This document shows, piece by piece, positions 19,829 through 28,789 of a stretch of 64,000 nucleotides of DNA (its first letter is position 1; the number at the start of each line of letters is the position of its first letter). Both the position numbers and the translations under genes were made by a program. The DNA lies in assembly GCF_011927825.1 (NCBI RefSeq), contig NZ_JAATJI010000001.1, positions 620,001-684,000 on the forward strand, written 5' to 3'. Source of the DNA: Polymorphobacter fuscus. Lineage in GTDB: Bacteria > Pseudomonadota > Alphaproteobacteria > Sphingomonadales > Sphingomonadaceae. Below the pieces are notes generated by a model. It searched no databases, was not told the DNA's origin, and saw only the letters and a list, made by a program, of their open reading frames with translations.

Positions 19829-21405
19829 TGCCCGACCAGCCCCAGCACGGCGATCGACGCCGGCGGCAGTTCGACCTGCAACCCGGCCGGCGTCGCGATA
19901 GCGGCAAGACGCTTCGGCGCCACCGTCGCCGGGGCGTCGAAACTGTTGTGGGCATCGACCCGCGTCGACGCCAGCACCTCGCCGTCCGCCGATTTCGCCC
20001 CGGCGAGTGTCAGCGTCGCCGGCCGCCGCGGGTCGAGATTGGTCACGGCCAGCCACAGCTTGCCACTGCGATCCCGCGCCGCCACGGCATCGATGCGCGG
20101 CACGCTAAACCCGCCCGCTGCATAGCCGCCGGCATCGAACCGCACCGGCACGCGCGTCGCATCCTGAAACGGCACATACAGGCGATAGACATGGTAGGTC
20201 GGCGTCAGCACCATGCGCGGCCCGTCGGTAAGCACCATCGCCTGCAGCACATTGGCCATCTGCGCGATATTGGTCATCCGCACCCGGTCGGCATGGCGAA
20301 TGAAGATGTTGAGATTCAGCGCGGCGATCACCGCGTCGCGCTGGCTGTTCTGCTGTTGCAGGAACCCCGGGTTGCTCCCCGGCGTCGGCGCCAGCCAGGC
20401 GCCCCATTCATCGACGACGATCGATAGTTTCTTTTCGGGGTCGTGGCGATCCATGATCGCCGATTGCTTGGTGATCTTGCCATCCATATTCAGCGTCTCG
20501 CTGACCAGCTTCAGATATTCGGGGTCGCCGAAGCCGGTGCTCGCCATGCTCGGGGGCCAGCCGCCGACTGTATAGCTGTGCAGCGACACGCCCTCGATAT
20601 CCCAGCTCCACACCTTGCTCTTCCAGGCCTGCATCACCGCTTCGGTATAGTCGGCACTGTCCCCGTCCCAGCCGACGGCGATCCGCTGCATCCGGCTCGC
20701 ACCCTCGGCCTGGGCCGGGTTGAGGTTGCGGGTGTAATGGGCAAAGCGCTTCATCTCCTCGACATAATGGTCGGCCGACATGGCGCCGCCGCACCCCCAG
20801 TTCTCGTTGCCCAGCCCGACATATTTTACCTTCCACGGCGCCGGATGCCCGTTCGCCGCGCGTTCCCGGGCCAATGCCGTCGGTTTGTCGGCGGTCATAT
20901 ATTCCATCCAGTCCGCGGCTTCCTCCACCGATCCGGACCCCATGTTGACCGATACAAAGACCTCCGCGCCGACCTGCTCGGCAAAGTCCATGAACTCGTG
21001 CGTGCCGAAGCTGTTGGGCTCGATCACGCCGCCCCAGCTGGCATTCAGGGTCGAAGGCCGCTTGTCGGCGGGGCCGATGCCCTTGCGCCAATGATATTCA
21101 TCGGCAAAGCAGCCGCCGGGCCAGCGGATATTCGGCACCCGCAGGTCGCGAAGCGCCGCGACGACGTCCTTGCGGATGCCGCGGACGTTGGGGATTGGCG
21201 ATTTCGGCCCGACCCAGACGCCCCCATAAATGCCTGTGCCCAGATGCTCGGCGAACTGGCCGAAAATATCGCGGTTGATGACCGGGCCGGGCTTGCCGGC
21301 GTCGATCGTCACCGTCACCGCGTCGGGCGCCTGACGCGCCGCGACCGGGATCGCCGCCGGAATCGCCGCCGCCACCAAAATCGCGGCCGGCAGGTTGCAA
21401 CGCAT
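19825..21405 (-). CDS. GH51 alpha-L-arabinofuranosidase, second copy
   Basis: Retaining arabinofuranosidase that strips arabinose from arabinoxylan or arabinan. 526 residues with a Sec signal peptide (MRCNLPAAILVAAAIPAAIPVAA). Both catalytic glutamates are present: acid/base in VGLGNENWGCGG and nucleophile in VVDEWGAW. The family opener NRDIFGQFAEHLGTGIYGGVWVG and the RWPGGCFADEYHW loop are intact; the C-terminal domain ends in a beta-sandwich. Start at 21405 overlaps the first GH51 stop by one base (TGATG). It is a diverged tandem paralogue of the gene before it, not a recent duplicate: the frameworks align throughout but most non-motif residues differ. Confidence 0.95.
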   Translation of the reverse strand: MRCNLPAAILVAAAIPAAIPVAARQAPDAVTVTIDAGKPGPVINRDIFGQFAEHLGTGIYGGVWVGPKSPIPNVRGIRKDVVAALRDLRVPNIRWPGGCFADEYHWRKGIGPADKRPSTLNASWGGVIEPNSFGTHEFMDFAEQVGAEVFVSVNMGSGSVEEAADWMEYMTADKPTALARERAANGHPAPWKVKYVGLGNENWGCGGAMSADHYVEEMKRFAHYTRNLNPAQAEGASRMQRIAVGWDGDSADYTEAVMQAWKSKVWSWDIEGVSLHSYTVGGWPPSMASTGFGDPEYLKLVSETLNMDGKITKQSAIMDRHDPEKKLSIVVDEWGAWLAPTPGSNPGFLQQQNSQRDAVIAALNLNIFIRHADRVRMTNIAQMANVLQAMVLTDGPRMVLTPTYHVYRLYVPFQDATRVPVRFDAGGYAAGGFSVPRIDAVAARDRSGKLWLAVTNLDPRRPATLTLAGAKSADGEVLASTRVDAHNSFDAPATVAPKRLAAIATPAGLQVELPPASIAVLGLVGQ

Positions 21406-22970
21406 CACTTTTCGTCCTTTCGATCGATTTCGACGGTCAGCACCGCCACCGCCATCGGCGGCAGGTCGGCGGCGATCCGGCCGCCGACGCGCGTCACCGA
21501 AACCGGCCGCGGCGCCACCGCAGTGGGTGCCGCAACGCTGTTGTGCGCGTCCATTGTCGCCGCCGTCAGCAGCAGCCCCTCTGCCCGGCCAACCAGGTTG
21601 GTGACGACCCGCGCCGGCCGGTGCGGATCGACATTGACCAGCGCCAGGTGCAGCCGGCCATCGGCGCCGCGCGCCGCCGAAACGTCCACCATCGGCATCG
21701 ACCGGCCCGCCATCGCATAATCGGGGGTTGTCGTTCGCGCCGGCAGCGGCACCGCGCCGGCAAAGCGCTGATAAAGATCGAAGACATGATAGGTCGGCGT
21801 CAGCACCATATCGGCGCCGTCGGTCAGGATCATCGCCTGCAGGACATTCACCATCTGGGCGATGTTCGCCATCTTGACCCGGTCGGTGTGGCGATGAAAG
21901 ATGTTGAGCGTCAACGCGGTCACCATCGCATCGCGCAGGCTGTTCTGCTGGAAATGATGTTCGCCGGGCAAGGCCTGGCGATCGAGCTTGTACCAGCTGC
22001 CCCATTCGTCGACGAACAGCGGGATCGATTTCTGCGGATCGTGCCGGTCCATGATCCCGCCGACCTTGACCAGCATCGGCTCCATCGCCCGTGCGAGGTC
22101 GAGAACATCGGCCCATTCGGCTTCCGCAAAGCCCAGCGCCTCGCCCTTGGGCCGCCCCATCGGCATGGCGTAGTAATGAAAGCTCAGGGCTTCGGTTTCG
22201 CCGCGATGTGCCATCATGGCTTCGGTGAACGCAAGATAATCGCCGCCGCCCTGGACACTGGCGCCGCTCGCCACCCGCACCATCTTCATTGCCTTGGGCG
22301 CCTTGACGAATGCCGAATAGCGGGCGTTGACGTCGGCGGCATAGTCGGGGCGCATGTTGCCGCCACAGCCCCAGGTTTCGTTGCCGATGCCGAAATATCT
22401 GATCGTCCACGGACGGTCCCGGCCGTTGCGCCGACGCTCCTGCGCCAACGTCGAACCATTGTCGGCGGTCATATATTCAAGCCACAATTGCATGTCGCGC
22501 GGCGTCATCGACCCGACATTGCCCGACACATAGGCGTCGGCGCCGATCAGTTCGGCGAAGTCGAGAAATTCATGCGTCCCGAACTGGTTGCTGTCGGTCA
22601 CATCGTCCCAGTTCATCCGCGTTCGTACCGGCCGCTTGTCCCTTGGTCCGATGCCGTCGCGCCAGTCATAGACTTCGCTGAAGCAGCCCCCCGGCCAACG
22701 CACCACCGGTACATGCAGGCGTTTCAGTGCATTGACCACATCGGTGCGATACCCGCGGATATTGGGGATCGGGCTATCCGGCCCCACCCAAATGCCTTCG
22801 TAGATCCCGCGCCCCAGATGTTCGGCGAACTGGCCATAGATATTGCGATCGATGACCACCCCGGGCGAAGCGGTGTCGATCACCGTTGCAACCTCGACCG
22901 CCCCCACCGCGGCGGACCCCAGCCCCGCCGCGAGCCCGAGAACGGTCATCAGACGCCTTATCTGCAGCAT
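21405..22970 (-). CDS. GH51 alpha-L-arabinofuranosidase, first copy
   Basis: First gene of the hemicellulose operon, 521 residues with a Sec signal peptide (MLQIRRLMTVLGLAAGLGSAAVGA). Acid/base glutamate in FGIGNETWGCGG, nucleophile in FVDEWGSWY; the opener DRNIYGQFAEHLGRGIYEG and RWPGGCFSEVYDW loop match family 51. The start is supported by GGGGAGAG eight bases upstream of ATG 22970. The operon reads GH51-GH51-GH115, and all three proteins are predicted to be exported, so oligosaccharide side chains would be trimmed in the periplasm or outside. No TonB-dependent receptor or sugar transporter for the products is adjacent. Confidence 0.95.
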   Translation of the reverse strand: MLQIRRLMTVLGLAAGLGSAAVGAVEVATVIDTASPGVVIDRNIYGQFAEHLGRGIYEGIWVGPDSPIPNIRGYRTDVVNALKRLHVPVVRWPGGCFSEVYDWRDGIGPRDKRPVRTRMNWDDVTDSNQFGTHEFLDFAELIGADAYVSGNVGSMTPRDMQLWLEYMTADNGSTLAQERRRNGRDRPWTIRYFGIGNETWGCGGNMRPDYAADVNARYSAFVKAPKAMKMVRVASGASVQGGGDYLAFTEAMMAHRGETEALSFHYYAMPMGRPKGEALGFAEAEWADVLDLARAMEPMLVKVGGIMDRHDPQKSIPLFVDEWGSWYKLDRQALPGEHHFQQNSLRDAMVTALTLNIFHRHTDRVKMANIAQMVNVLQAMILTDGADMVLTPTYHVFDLYQRFAGAVPLPARTTTPDYAMAGRSMPMVDVSAARGADGRLHLALVNVDPHRPARVVTNLVGRAEGLLLTAATMDAHNSVAAPTAVAPRPVSVTRVGGRIAADLPPMAVAVLTVEIDRKDEK

Positions 22971-23029
22971 CGCGATTCTCTCCCCAATTGTCTGAGTAAA
23001 TCACGAAATGCTCCGTTGCTACCCGCAAT

Positions 23030-23045
23030 GTCGCAAATCTGCGAC
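23030..23045. promoter_or_regulatory. Perfect inverted repeat between the GH51 operon and the TMEM175-like gene
   Basis: GTCGCA-AATC-TGCGAC, 6-base arms with a 4-base spacer, lies 60 bases upstream of the GH51 ATG and 66 bases upstream of the divergent gene, where an operator would be expected. No local sugar repressor gene identifies a partner, and chance occurrence in GC-rich DNA cannot be excluded. Confidence 0.35.
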
Positions 23046-23110
23046 GGCTATCGCGCTGCATTGCGTTATGGCGGTGCGGACGGCGGATGCGCCGGCGACG
23101 GGAGCATGCG

Positions 23111-23698
23111 ATGAATTCGAAACGTCTCGAAGCCTTCACCGACGGCGTCGTCGCGATCATCATCACGATCACCGTGCTCGAACTGAAAACGCCCGAAACC
23201 GGCACCTTTGCGGGCCTGGTCGCCACTCTGCCGATCCTGCTCGCCTATGTGCTCAGCTTCATCAACGTCGGGCTCTACTGGAACAACCACCATCACCTGT
23301 TCCAGCTTGACCCCAGGGTCGATGGCCGGGTGCTCTGGGCCAATCTGTTCCTGCTGTTCTGGCTCAGCCTCGTGCCCTTCGTCATCCGCTGGCTCGACGA
23401 CAGCGGATTTTCGGTGGCGGCGGTCGCGGCCTATGGTGTCGTGCTCGGCATGGCGGCGATCGGCTATTATCTTACCGAACGCGCGCTGCTGGCGTGCAAC
23501 GGCCCTGCCTCGCCCCTGTCGCGCGCGCTGGGCGCCGACTGGAAGGGCAAGGGGTCGATCGCGCTCTACGTCCTGGCGGTGCCGCTGGCCTTTTACAGCC
23601 GCTGGCTGGCGGTCGCCCTTTATGTTGCGGTCATCCTGCTCTGGCTGGTGCCCGACCGGCGTTTCGCCCGCGCCGCGGGCTCCGACGCTCACCGATAG
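23111..23698 (+). CDS. TMEM175/DUF1211-family membrane protein
   Basis: Small inner-membrane protein of the TMEM175 family, whose characterised bacterial members are potassium-selective channels. 195 residues with six hydrophobic segments. The family signature near the N-terminus is RLEAFTDGVVAIIITITVLEL (consensus RxxxFSDG), followed by the SFINVGLYWNNHHHLF segment that is also typical. Only one six-helix repeat is present, as in prokaryotic members. ATG 23111 (MNSKRLEAF) is preceded by CGGGAG; the longer frame from 23087 has no support. Overlaps the 3' end of the convergent sensor kinase by 10 bases. Confidence 0.88.
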   Translation: MNSKRLEAFTDGVVAIIITITVLELKTPETGTFAGLVATLPILLAYVLSFINVGLYWNNHHHLFQLDPRVDGRVLWANLFLLFWLSLVPFVIRWLDDSGFSVAAVAAYGVVLGMAAIGYYLTERALLACNGPASPLSRALGADWKGKGSIALYVLAVPLAFYSRWLAVALYVAVILLWLVPDRRFARAAGSDAHR

Positions 23699-26628
23699 GC
23701 CAGCCGGGCGGGAACGGTCACGCGCAACTCGGTGCCGCTCGGAACGGCGTTGCGGATCCGCAGGGTGCCACCCAGCCGCTGCGCCCGCTCGCGCATGCCG
23801 ACAAGGCCGTAATGGCCTGGCCGGCCGCCGTGCTGCTGCACATCCGGATCCATGCCGCGGCCGTCATCGCTGATGGTGACCGACAGGGAATCGCTGCCGT
23901 GGACGATGCGGATGGCGATGGTCGCCGCCGCGGCGTGGCGCAGGGCGTTGAACATCGCCTCGCTGGCGATGCGGGCAAGGTCGTCGGCAACCGGCGCCGA
24001 CACCGGCCGCACCGTTCCCGCTTCGGTGATCGTCGCATGCAACTGGCCCTGCAGCACATCTCCGGCGGTCTTCGCCAACAAGGGCGCCAGGGCAACCGGC
24101 CGGACATTCTCGCGCAGGAAACGCACCCGGTCGCGGCCTTCCTGCAGCACATCATCGGCGCGTTCGAGGGTCGATTCGAGCTGGACCCGCGCGGCATGGC
24201 CGGCCGGCAGATGGGCAAGGACCGACTGGAAGCGCAGCATCAGCCCCTGCACGCCCTGCAACAGCGTGTCGTGCAATTCCTGGGCAATATGCTCGCGCAC
24301 CGCTGCCCGGTCCTCCAGCCGCTGGCGAATGGCATTGCCGGCGATGCGAACCCGCCACCGCACCAGCAGCCAGACCAGTGCACCGATCAGCAGCACCAGC
24401 GCGGCGCGGAACCACCACGTCTGCCAGAAGAAAGGCGCGATCTCGATCGTCATGCTGGTGCCGGTGCGGTTCCACACGCCATCGGGGTTGGCGGCGATGA
24501 CCTGGAACCGGTATGTCCCCGGCCCAAGCGCCGTATAGCTGGCCAGCCGCCGCGTCCCGGCGTCGACCCAGTCTCCATCGAAGCCGACGAGCCGGTAGCG
24601 ATAGCGATTGTGCGTCGGATCGGTGAAGCTGAGCGCGACATAGTCGAGATCGATGCGCGACGTGCCCGCCGGCAGCGACACCGATGTGCCGGTGTAAGTC
24701 CGGCCGTTGGCGACAAGATTGCAGATGCCGAGCGGCGGCGGCACCGCATTGGGCCGAAGACGATCGGCTTCGATGCGCACCACGCCCCGGTTGGTGACGA
24801 ACCACGGCGTTCCCGCCGCATCGATTTCGGCGTCATTGGCGACATGCGAAAAGGTGCGCGAAATAAACCCCTGGGTCTGGCCGATGACCTGGTGGGGGAT
24901 GGGCCGTCCGGGTGCCGCAAACGCCTTTTCAAAGTCCGGCGCCGCGATCCTGACAATGCCCTCGCCGCCGATCAGCCAGACATTGCGCGGATCGATCGCG
25001 ATGCCGCTCAGGCCGCGGAGATAGGGATGGGCGCGCGCTTCGAGCGTGATGAACCCTGCGCCGTCGGATCGCGCCAGCCCCTGTTCGCCGCCGATATAGA
25101 CGCGCCCGCCGATCGGCTTGACCAGCTTGACGAAGCCGACGGCAATCGCGTCGCCTTCCCAGATCTTGCGCGGTGCCCCCGCCCCGATATGCCAGACCGC
25201 CCGCAGCGGCTGGTTGGCGTACAAGCCGCCGCGACCGTCGCTGGCCACGAACTGGGCACTGGGCCAGTCGGTACGGGGGCGCCAGCCGCCCGGCACCTGT
25301 TCCAGGATCGTCTGGCCACCGAAGGACACGATGATCTTGCCGCCCTCGTCGACGCACGACGTCGGGCTGTAGACCGATCGCGGCAAATCGAGCGCCTGCG
25401 TCCGCGGGCCACCGACACGCAGCAATTTTTCCTGGGCAAAGGCAATCGCCTGCCCTCCGGCGGCGGCGCACAGGATTTCCGTGTCGGGGCCGCTGTGGAT
25501 GGCCTCGGCCTTGCCGCCGCTGATGCGATAGATGGCACTGTCGGTGGCGAAGAACAGCGGACGTGCGGGGCCTGGCCCGACGGCAAAGCCCAGCTTGGGC
25601 ACCCCGTCGACCGCGGCCGCGACCGTTGGGGAACGGATATAATTGACCAGCCCGTCGGGCCCGCCGCCCCAGATCGTGCCTTCGCGATCGCGGAACAGGA
25701 CCCGTGACCTGATGGGAACATCCGCCTGCGCCGCGACCCGGTCATCGCGCATGGGCAGGCGCACCAGCCCTTCCCGATGGCCGGCGATCCACGCCTCGTC
25801 GCCGACCAGCAGCAGCGATCGCAGCCCGATGCTTCCCGAACTCGTGCCCTGGCTCCGCACCGGGTACAGCCGGCGCGGCTCGGTCAGCCGCTGCAAGCCC
25901 CTGGAACTCGCCATCCAGACGGCACCTTCGCGCGCCTCGGCAAAGGAACCCGGAAGTCCGGCGGTCGCGCTGACCGGCTCGGGCCGGGTCGCGCCCGGCG
26001 GGACGCGCAGGACACCGGGATATTGGGCAATCCACACAGTCCCGTCGCGGGCGACGAAGACGCCCTGGATCGGTTCCGGCCGCAGCCAGTCCGCCGGCGT
26101 ATAGGACCGCCAGCGCCCGGCGTGCCGACGCCGCAATTCGGGGCCGAGCCGACCGTTGACGGTTACCCAGATATCGCCATCGGCGCCCGCAGCCATGTTG
26201 AGGACGCTGCCCTGCGGCTTGGCAACGGCATTGGCGTCGGTCAGACGGCCGTCACGGAAGACGCCGACCCCGCCATAATCATAGCCGACCCACAGCGCGC
26301 CATCGGGCGCCGCTGCCAGCGCGGTGATCTGCGTCGACCGCCAGCGGTTGTAGGTCGCCGGTTCGATCTTGTCGAAGGCCAGGCCATCGAAGCGATACAG
26401 GCCGGTCGAGGTGCCGAGCCACAGATAACCGTCGCGGGTCTGGGCGATGGCGCGGATATCGGCGGGGGCGCCCTCCGCCACATCCCAATGCTTGTGGCGA
26501 TAGCCGGCGATATCCTGCGCGCCGACGGGCGCACCCATCGCCAGCAGAAACAACAGCAGCAGCCCGATGGCCAGCGCACGCACGCCGACCGGGACGCGAT
26601 GCACCCATGCTGGCGTCGATCGACCCAC
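23689..26628 (-). CDS. Propeller-type sensor histidine kinase (Reg_prop, Y_Y_Y, HisKA_3, HATPase)
   Basis: Membrane sensor kinase, 979 residues. N-terminal signal/membrane helix at about 17-37, then a long periplasmic beta-propeller built of two-component-regulator repeats (for example IRAIAQTRDGYLWLGTSTGLYRFDG and ITALAAAPDGALWVGYDYGG), a Y_Y_Y domain (LDYVALSFTDP...NRYRYRLVGFDGDWVDAG), a second membrane helix (about 735-755) and a cytosolic HisKA_3 domain with phosphohistidine in AQELHDTLLQGVQGL (about 785) plus HATPase with SDDGRGMDP and GLVGMRERAQRLGG. HisKA_3 kinases pair with LuxR/NarL-type regulators; one is encoded on the same strand at 33838-34506, with eight genes between. Such propeller kinases often sense carbohydrate or other ligands in the periplasm. 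Confidence 0.92.
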   Translation of the reverse strand: MGRSTPAWVHRVPVGVRALAIGLLLLFLLAMGAPVGAQDIAGYRHKHWDVAEGAPADIRAIAQTRDGYLWLGTSTGLYRFDGLAFDKIEPATYNRWRSTQITALAAAPDGALWVGYDYGGVGVFRDGRLTDANAVAKPQGSVLNMAAGADGDIWVTVNGRLGPELRRRHAGRWRSYTPADWLRPEPIQGVFVARDGTVWIAQYPGVLRVPPGATRPEPVSATAGLPGSFAEAREGAVWMASSRGLQRLTEPRRLYPVRSQGTSSGSIGLRSLLLVGDEAWIAGHREGLVRLPMRDDRVAAQADVPIRSRVLFRDREGTIWGGGPDGLVNYIRSPTVAAAVDGVPKLGFAVGPGPARPLFFATDSAIYRISGGKAEAIHSGPDTEILCAAAGGQAIAFAQEKLLRVGGPRTQALDLPRSVYSPTSCVDEGGKIIVSFGGQTILEQVPGGWRPRTDWPSAQFVASDGRGGLYANQPLRAVWHIGAGAPRKIWEGDAIAVGFVKLVKPIGGRVYIGGEQGLARSDGAGFITLEARAHPYLRGLSGIAIDPRNVWLIGGEGIVRIAAPDFEKAFAAPGRPIPHQVIGQTQGFISRTFSHVANDAEIDAAGTPWFVTNRGVVRIEADRLRPNAVPPPLGICNLVANGRTYTGTSVSLPAGTSRIDLDYVALSFTDPTHNRYRYRLVGFDGDWVDAGTRRLASYTALGPGTYRFQVIAANPDGVWNRTGTSMTIEIAPFFWQTWWFRAALVLLIGALVWLLVRWRVRIAGNAIRQRLEDRAAVREHIAQELHDTLLQGVQGLMLRFQSVLAHLPAGHAARVQLESTLERADDVLQEGRDRVRFLRENVRPVALAPLLAKTAGDVLQGQLHATITEAGTVRPVSAPVADDLARIASEAMFNALRHAAAATIAIRIVHGSDSLSVTISDDGRGMDPDVQQHGGRPGHYGLVGMRERAQRLGGTLRIRNAVPSGTELRVTVPARLAYR

Positions 26629-26745
26629 GGCTATGACCGGCGCTCCTCCAGGGATCAGGCAACAGGCCCGACCGCATGGCCGCCATCAATCGTGCGTAAC
26701 ATTCGCAGATGCAACATGTGCGTTACCGCTACCGGCGCTGCCCGA
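26629..26745. promoter_or_regulatory. Sensor kinase upstream region with paired GTGCGT(A/T)AC repeats
   Basis: The 117 bases between DUF1275 and the sensor kinase contain GTGCGTAAC at 26692-26700 and GTGCGTTAC at 26718-26726, direct repeats 26 bases apart start to start that also form GTAAC/GTTAC inverted ends. They could bind a regulator of the kinase gene. A possible minus-strand promoter (TTGCAT, 17 bases, GATTGA) overlaps them but is weak. Confidence 0.3.
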
Positions 26746-27450
26746 TCAGCCCTTGTGCGGCAATGTTGCCGACGGGTGCTGCGCCCAGGCCAGCGTGCCG
26801 GCCAGCACGATCGCGCCGGCAAGAACGAGCGGCAGCACAAGTCCGGTCCGGATCACTAGCACCGCGCCGATCGCTGCCCCGGCAAAGATCGCCAGGACCG
26901 AACCGAGCCGGCGGGACAGGTTCGGCGCTCCGCCGCCCGCCAGCCGCGAATCCGCCGCCACGCCCGCAATCGTCAGCGTCAGCACCGTCGTGGTCAGATC
27001 GGGCACCTTCAACTGGCGAATGGTGGCGTTGCGATAGCCCATGCCGACCGCCGTGAGGGCGATGATCAGATAGAGCGCCCAGTCCGGCGCCATCGCCTGC
27101 GGATCGAACCGCGTCGCCGTGGCCGCTGCTGCCCATAGCAAGATCGCCTCGATGAAGGCGGCCGTCATCAGCCAGCGCCGCACCGACCCGCCGACCAGCC
27201 GCCGGCCGGCGGCGCCGGCAGCCAGTGCACCGAGAAAAAAGGTCGCCAGCGCCACCAGATAGGGGGCGATCACGAAGCCGGGTGTCTGCGCCACTGCAAA
27301 GCCCAGGAAGACGATGTTGCCGGTCATGTTGGCAGTGAAGACCTTGCCCAGTCCGAGCACGCTCACCGCATCGACGAGCCCGGTTGTCCCCGACAGCAAC
27401 AACAGCAGCGGCACGCGGGGGTCATATGCCGACGTCGCTTCACCAGCCAT
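26746..27450 (-). CDS. DUF1275 (YoaK) family membrane protein
   Basis: 234-residue inner-membrane protein of unknown function with about six hydrophobic segments. The N-terminal GTTGLVDAVSVLGLGKVFTANMTGNIVFLGFA block is the family hallmark (consensus GxxDAxxxLxxGxxFxxNMTGN), and GMGYRNATIRQLKVPDLTTTVLTLTI is the second conserved block. The ATG at 27450 gives an 11-base overlap with the porin gene before it and fits the family start; the longer frame to 27585 lies inside that gene. Last of eight metabolic or transport genes in the cassette before the sensor kinase. Confidence 0.85.
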   Translation of the reverse strand: MAGEATSAYDPRVPLLLLLSGTTGLVDAVSVLGLGKVFTANMTGNIVFLGFAVAQTPGFVIAPYLVALATFFLGALAAGAAGRRLVGGSVRRWLMTAAFIEAILLWAAAATATRFDPQAMAPDWALYLIIALTAVGMGYRNATIRQLKVPDLTTTVLTLTIAGVAADSRLAGGGAPNLSRRLGSVLAIFAGAAIGAVLVIRTGLVLPLVLAGAIVLAGTLAWAQHPSATLPHKG

Positions 27451-28789
27451 ATTTTGCCTCGATCCCGAGATAATTGCCGTCACTGCCGCCCGCGTCACGC
27501 AGCGTCTGGCCGACGCCGAAATGCACGGCTTCCAGCGCCATGCTGAAATTCGCGTTCGCCTGCCAGTCGGCGCGCAGCTGGCCATAGGCGCCGGTCCAGC
27601 GCGTGCCCTCGCCCGCGGTGCCCGGCACCGGCTGCGGCGGCTGGGTATAGACCGCGTCGGCCGTCGTCATCCGCCACTGCGCGGCGCCGGCAGCCATGAT
27701 CGTCACGCGCGCCGACGGATGCACCGTCAGTGACGGTTTGACGTGCAGATAGTTCACATAGCCGGTGTAACCCGCCAATGTCACGTAATTGCCGTTCGGG
27801 AACAACGGGTTGAAGGTGCCGACCACGCCATCGCCCGGGTGTTCGTCCCCCGATGCGGCGTCCAGTTGCAGCCCCCACCGCGGCGTCCAGGGCTGCGCCA
27901 TCGTATAGCCGATGCGGCTGCCCATCGCCCAGGCGCGGATGCGGCTGGTGCCGACATAGCCGCTTTGCAACATCGCCTCGGCGTCCCAGTCGATGGCACC
28001 GCGCTTGCCGGCGAAGCGCACGTCCCACACGTCGCGGCGCTCGCGTCCGCCGGCATCGATGAAGTCGGCGTCGTCATCGCGAAATCTGGACCAATAAGCC
28101 GACAGTTCGTTGTCACCCAACACATGGCGCTCAATCCGCACCCCCGAAAAGCGGTTGCGGCTGTTGCTGACATCATCGAACGGCCGCCGATCGCGCGTCA
28201 CCACCGGCTGCGACCAATAGCCGATGAATCGCCACGCGCCGATCTCGTAATCCCCCCACAGCGCATCGAACGACTGGCGGACGTTCGGCCCGTCCCGCGC
28301 CGAAACGAAGCGCTGCAGATCGAAGGCGAACTGCTGACGGCCGGCGCGCAGCTTGATCGTGCCGCCACCCATTGGATGCACAAAGGCGACGAACGCCTGT
28401 TCGATGTCGAGCCGGTTGCTGTCGACCGGCCCCTTGACCGCCTTGCCCGGTGCAAAGGCGCTGATCAGCTGGGCAAAGACCTGCACCGGGCCGGCATGGA
28501 CATCGGCAAAGACTTCGGCGCGGGTGATGACATAGCTGTCGCCGCGGCCGGGTACGACACCGAACAGCGGCGCTTCGTTGGTTTCGAAGCGGTTGCGCAG
28601 CCCGGCACCCAGCGTCAGCCAGGCCCGGGCCTCGGGCGGCCCGAGCGGGACATATTTCAGCGCATCGCGCCGCCCGGTCCGCAGCGCCGTATCGGCCAGC
28701 ACCGACCAATCCTCCTGCCAGCGATTGTACAGGATTGCCGGCCGCGCCGGCGGCACGGCTGCCGCCAGCACGGCCAGCGCCGCGATCAT
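27440..28789 (-). CDS. Alginate-export-family outer-membrane beta-barrel protein
   Basis: 449-residue predicted outer-membrane channel. The N-terminus is a short hydrophobic export signal; the rest alternates amphipathic strands with many Tyr, Trp and Arg residues and ends in an aromatic residue (AKYGW), the usual signal for barrel assembly. The ARAWLTLGAGLRNRFETNEAP start and the IKLRAGRQQFAFDLQRFVS and DVRFAGKRGAIDWDAEAMLQSG segments match the alginate_exp domain, which in catabolic clusters acts as a substrate-uptake porin rather than an alginate exporter. ATGA overlap with DoxX. Substrate unknown; no alginate gene is nearby. Confidence 0.85.
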   Translation of the reverse strand: MIAALAVLAAAVPPARPAILYNRWQEDWSVLADTALRTGRRDALKYVPLGPPEARAWLTLGAGLRNRFETNEAPLFGVVPGRGDSYVITRAEVFADVHAGPVQVFAQLISAFAPGKAVKGPVDSNRLDIEQAFVAFVHPMGGGTIKLRAGRQQFAFDLQRFVSARDGPNVRQSFDALWGDYEIGAWRFIGYWSQPVVTRDRRPFDDVSNSRNRFSGVRIERHVLGDNELSAYWSRFRDDDADFIDAGGRERRDVWDVRFAGKRGAIDWDAEAMLQSGYVGTSRIRAWAMGSRIGYTMAQPWTPRWGLQLDAASGDEHPGDGVVGTFNPLFPNGNYVTLAGYTGYVNYLHVKPSLTVHPSARVTIMAAGAAQWRMTTADAVYTQPPQPVPGTAGEGTRWTGAYGQLRADWQANANFSMALEAVHFGVGQTLRDAGGSDGNYLGIEAKYGW

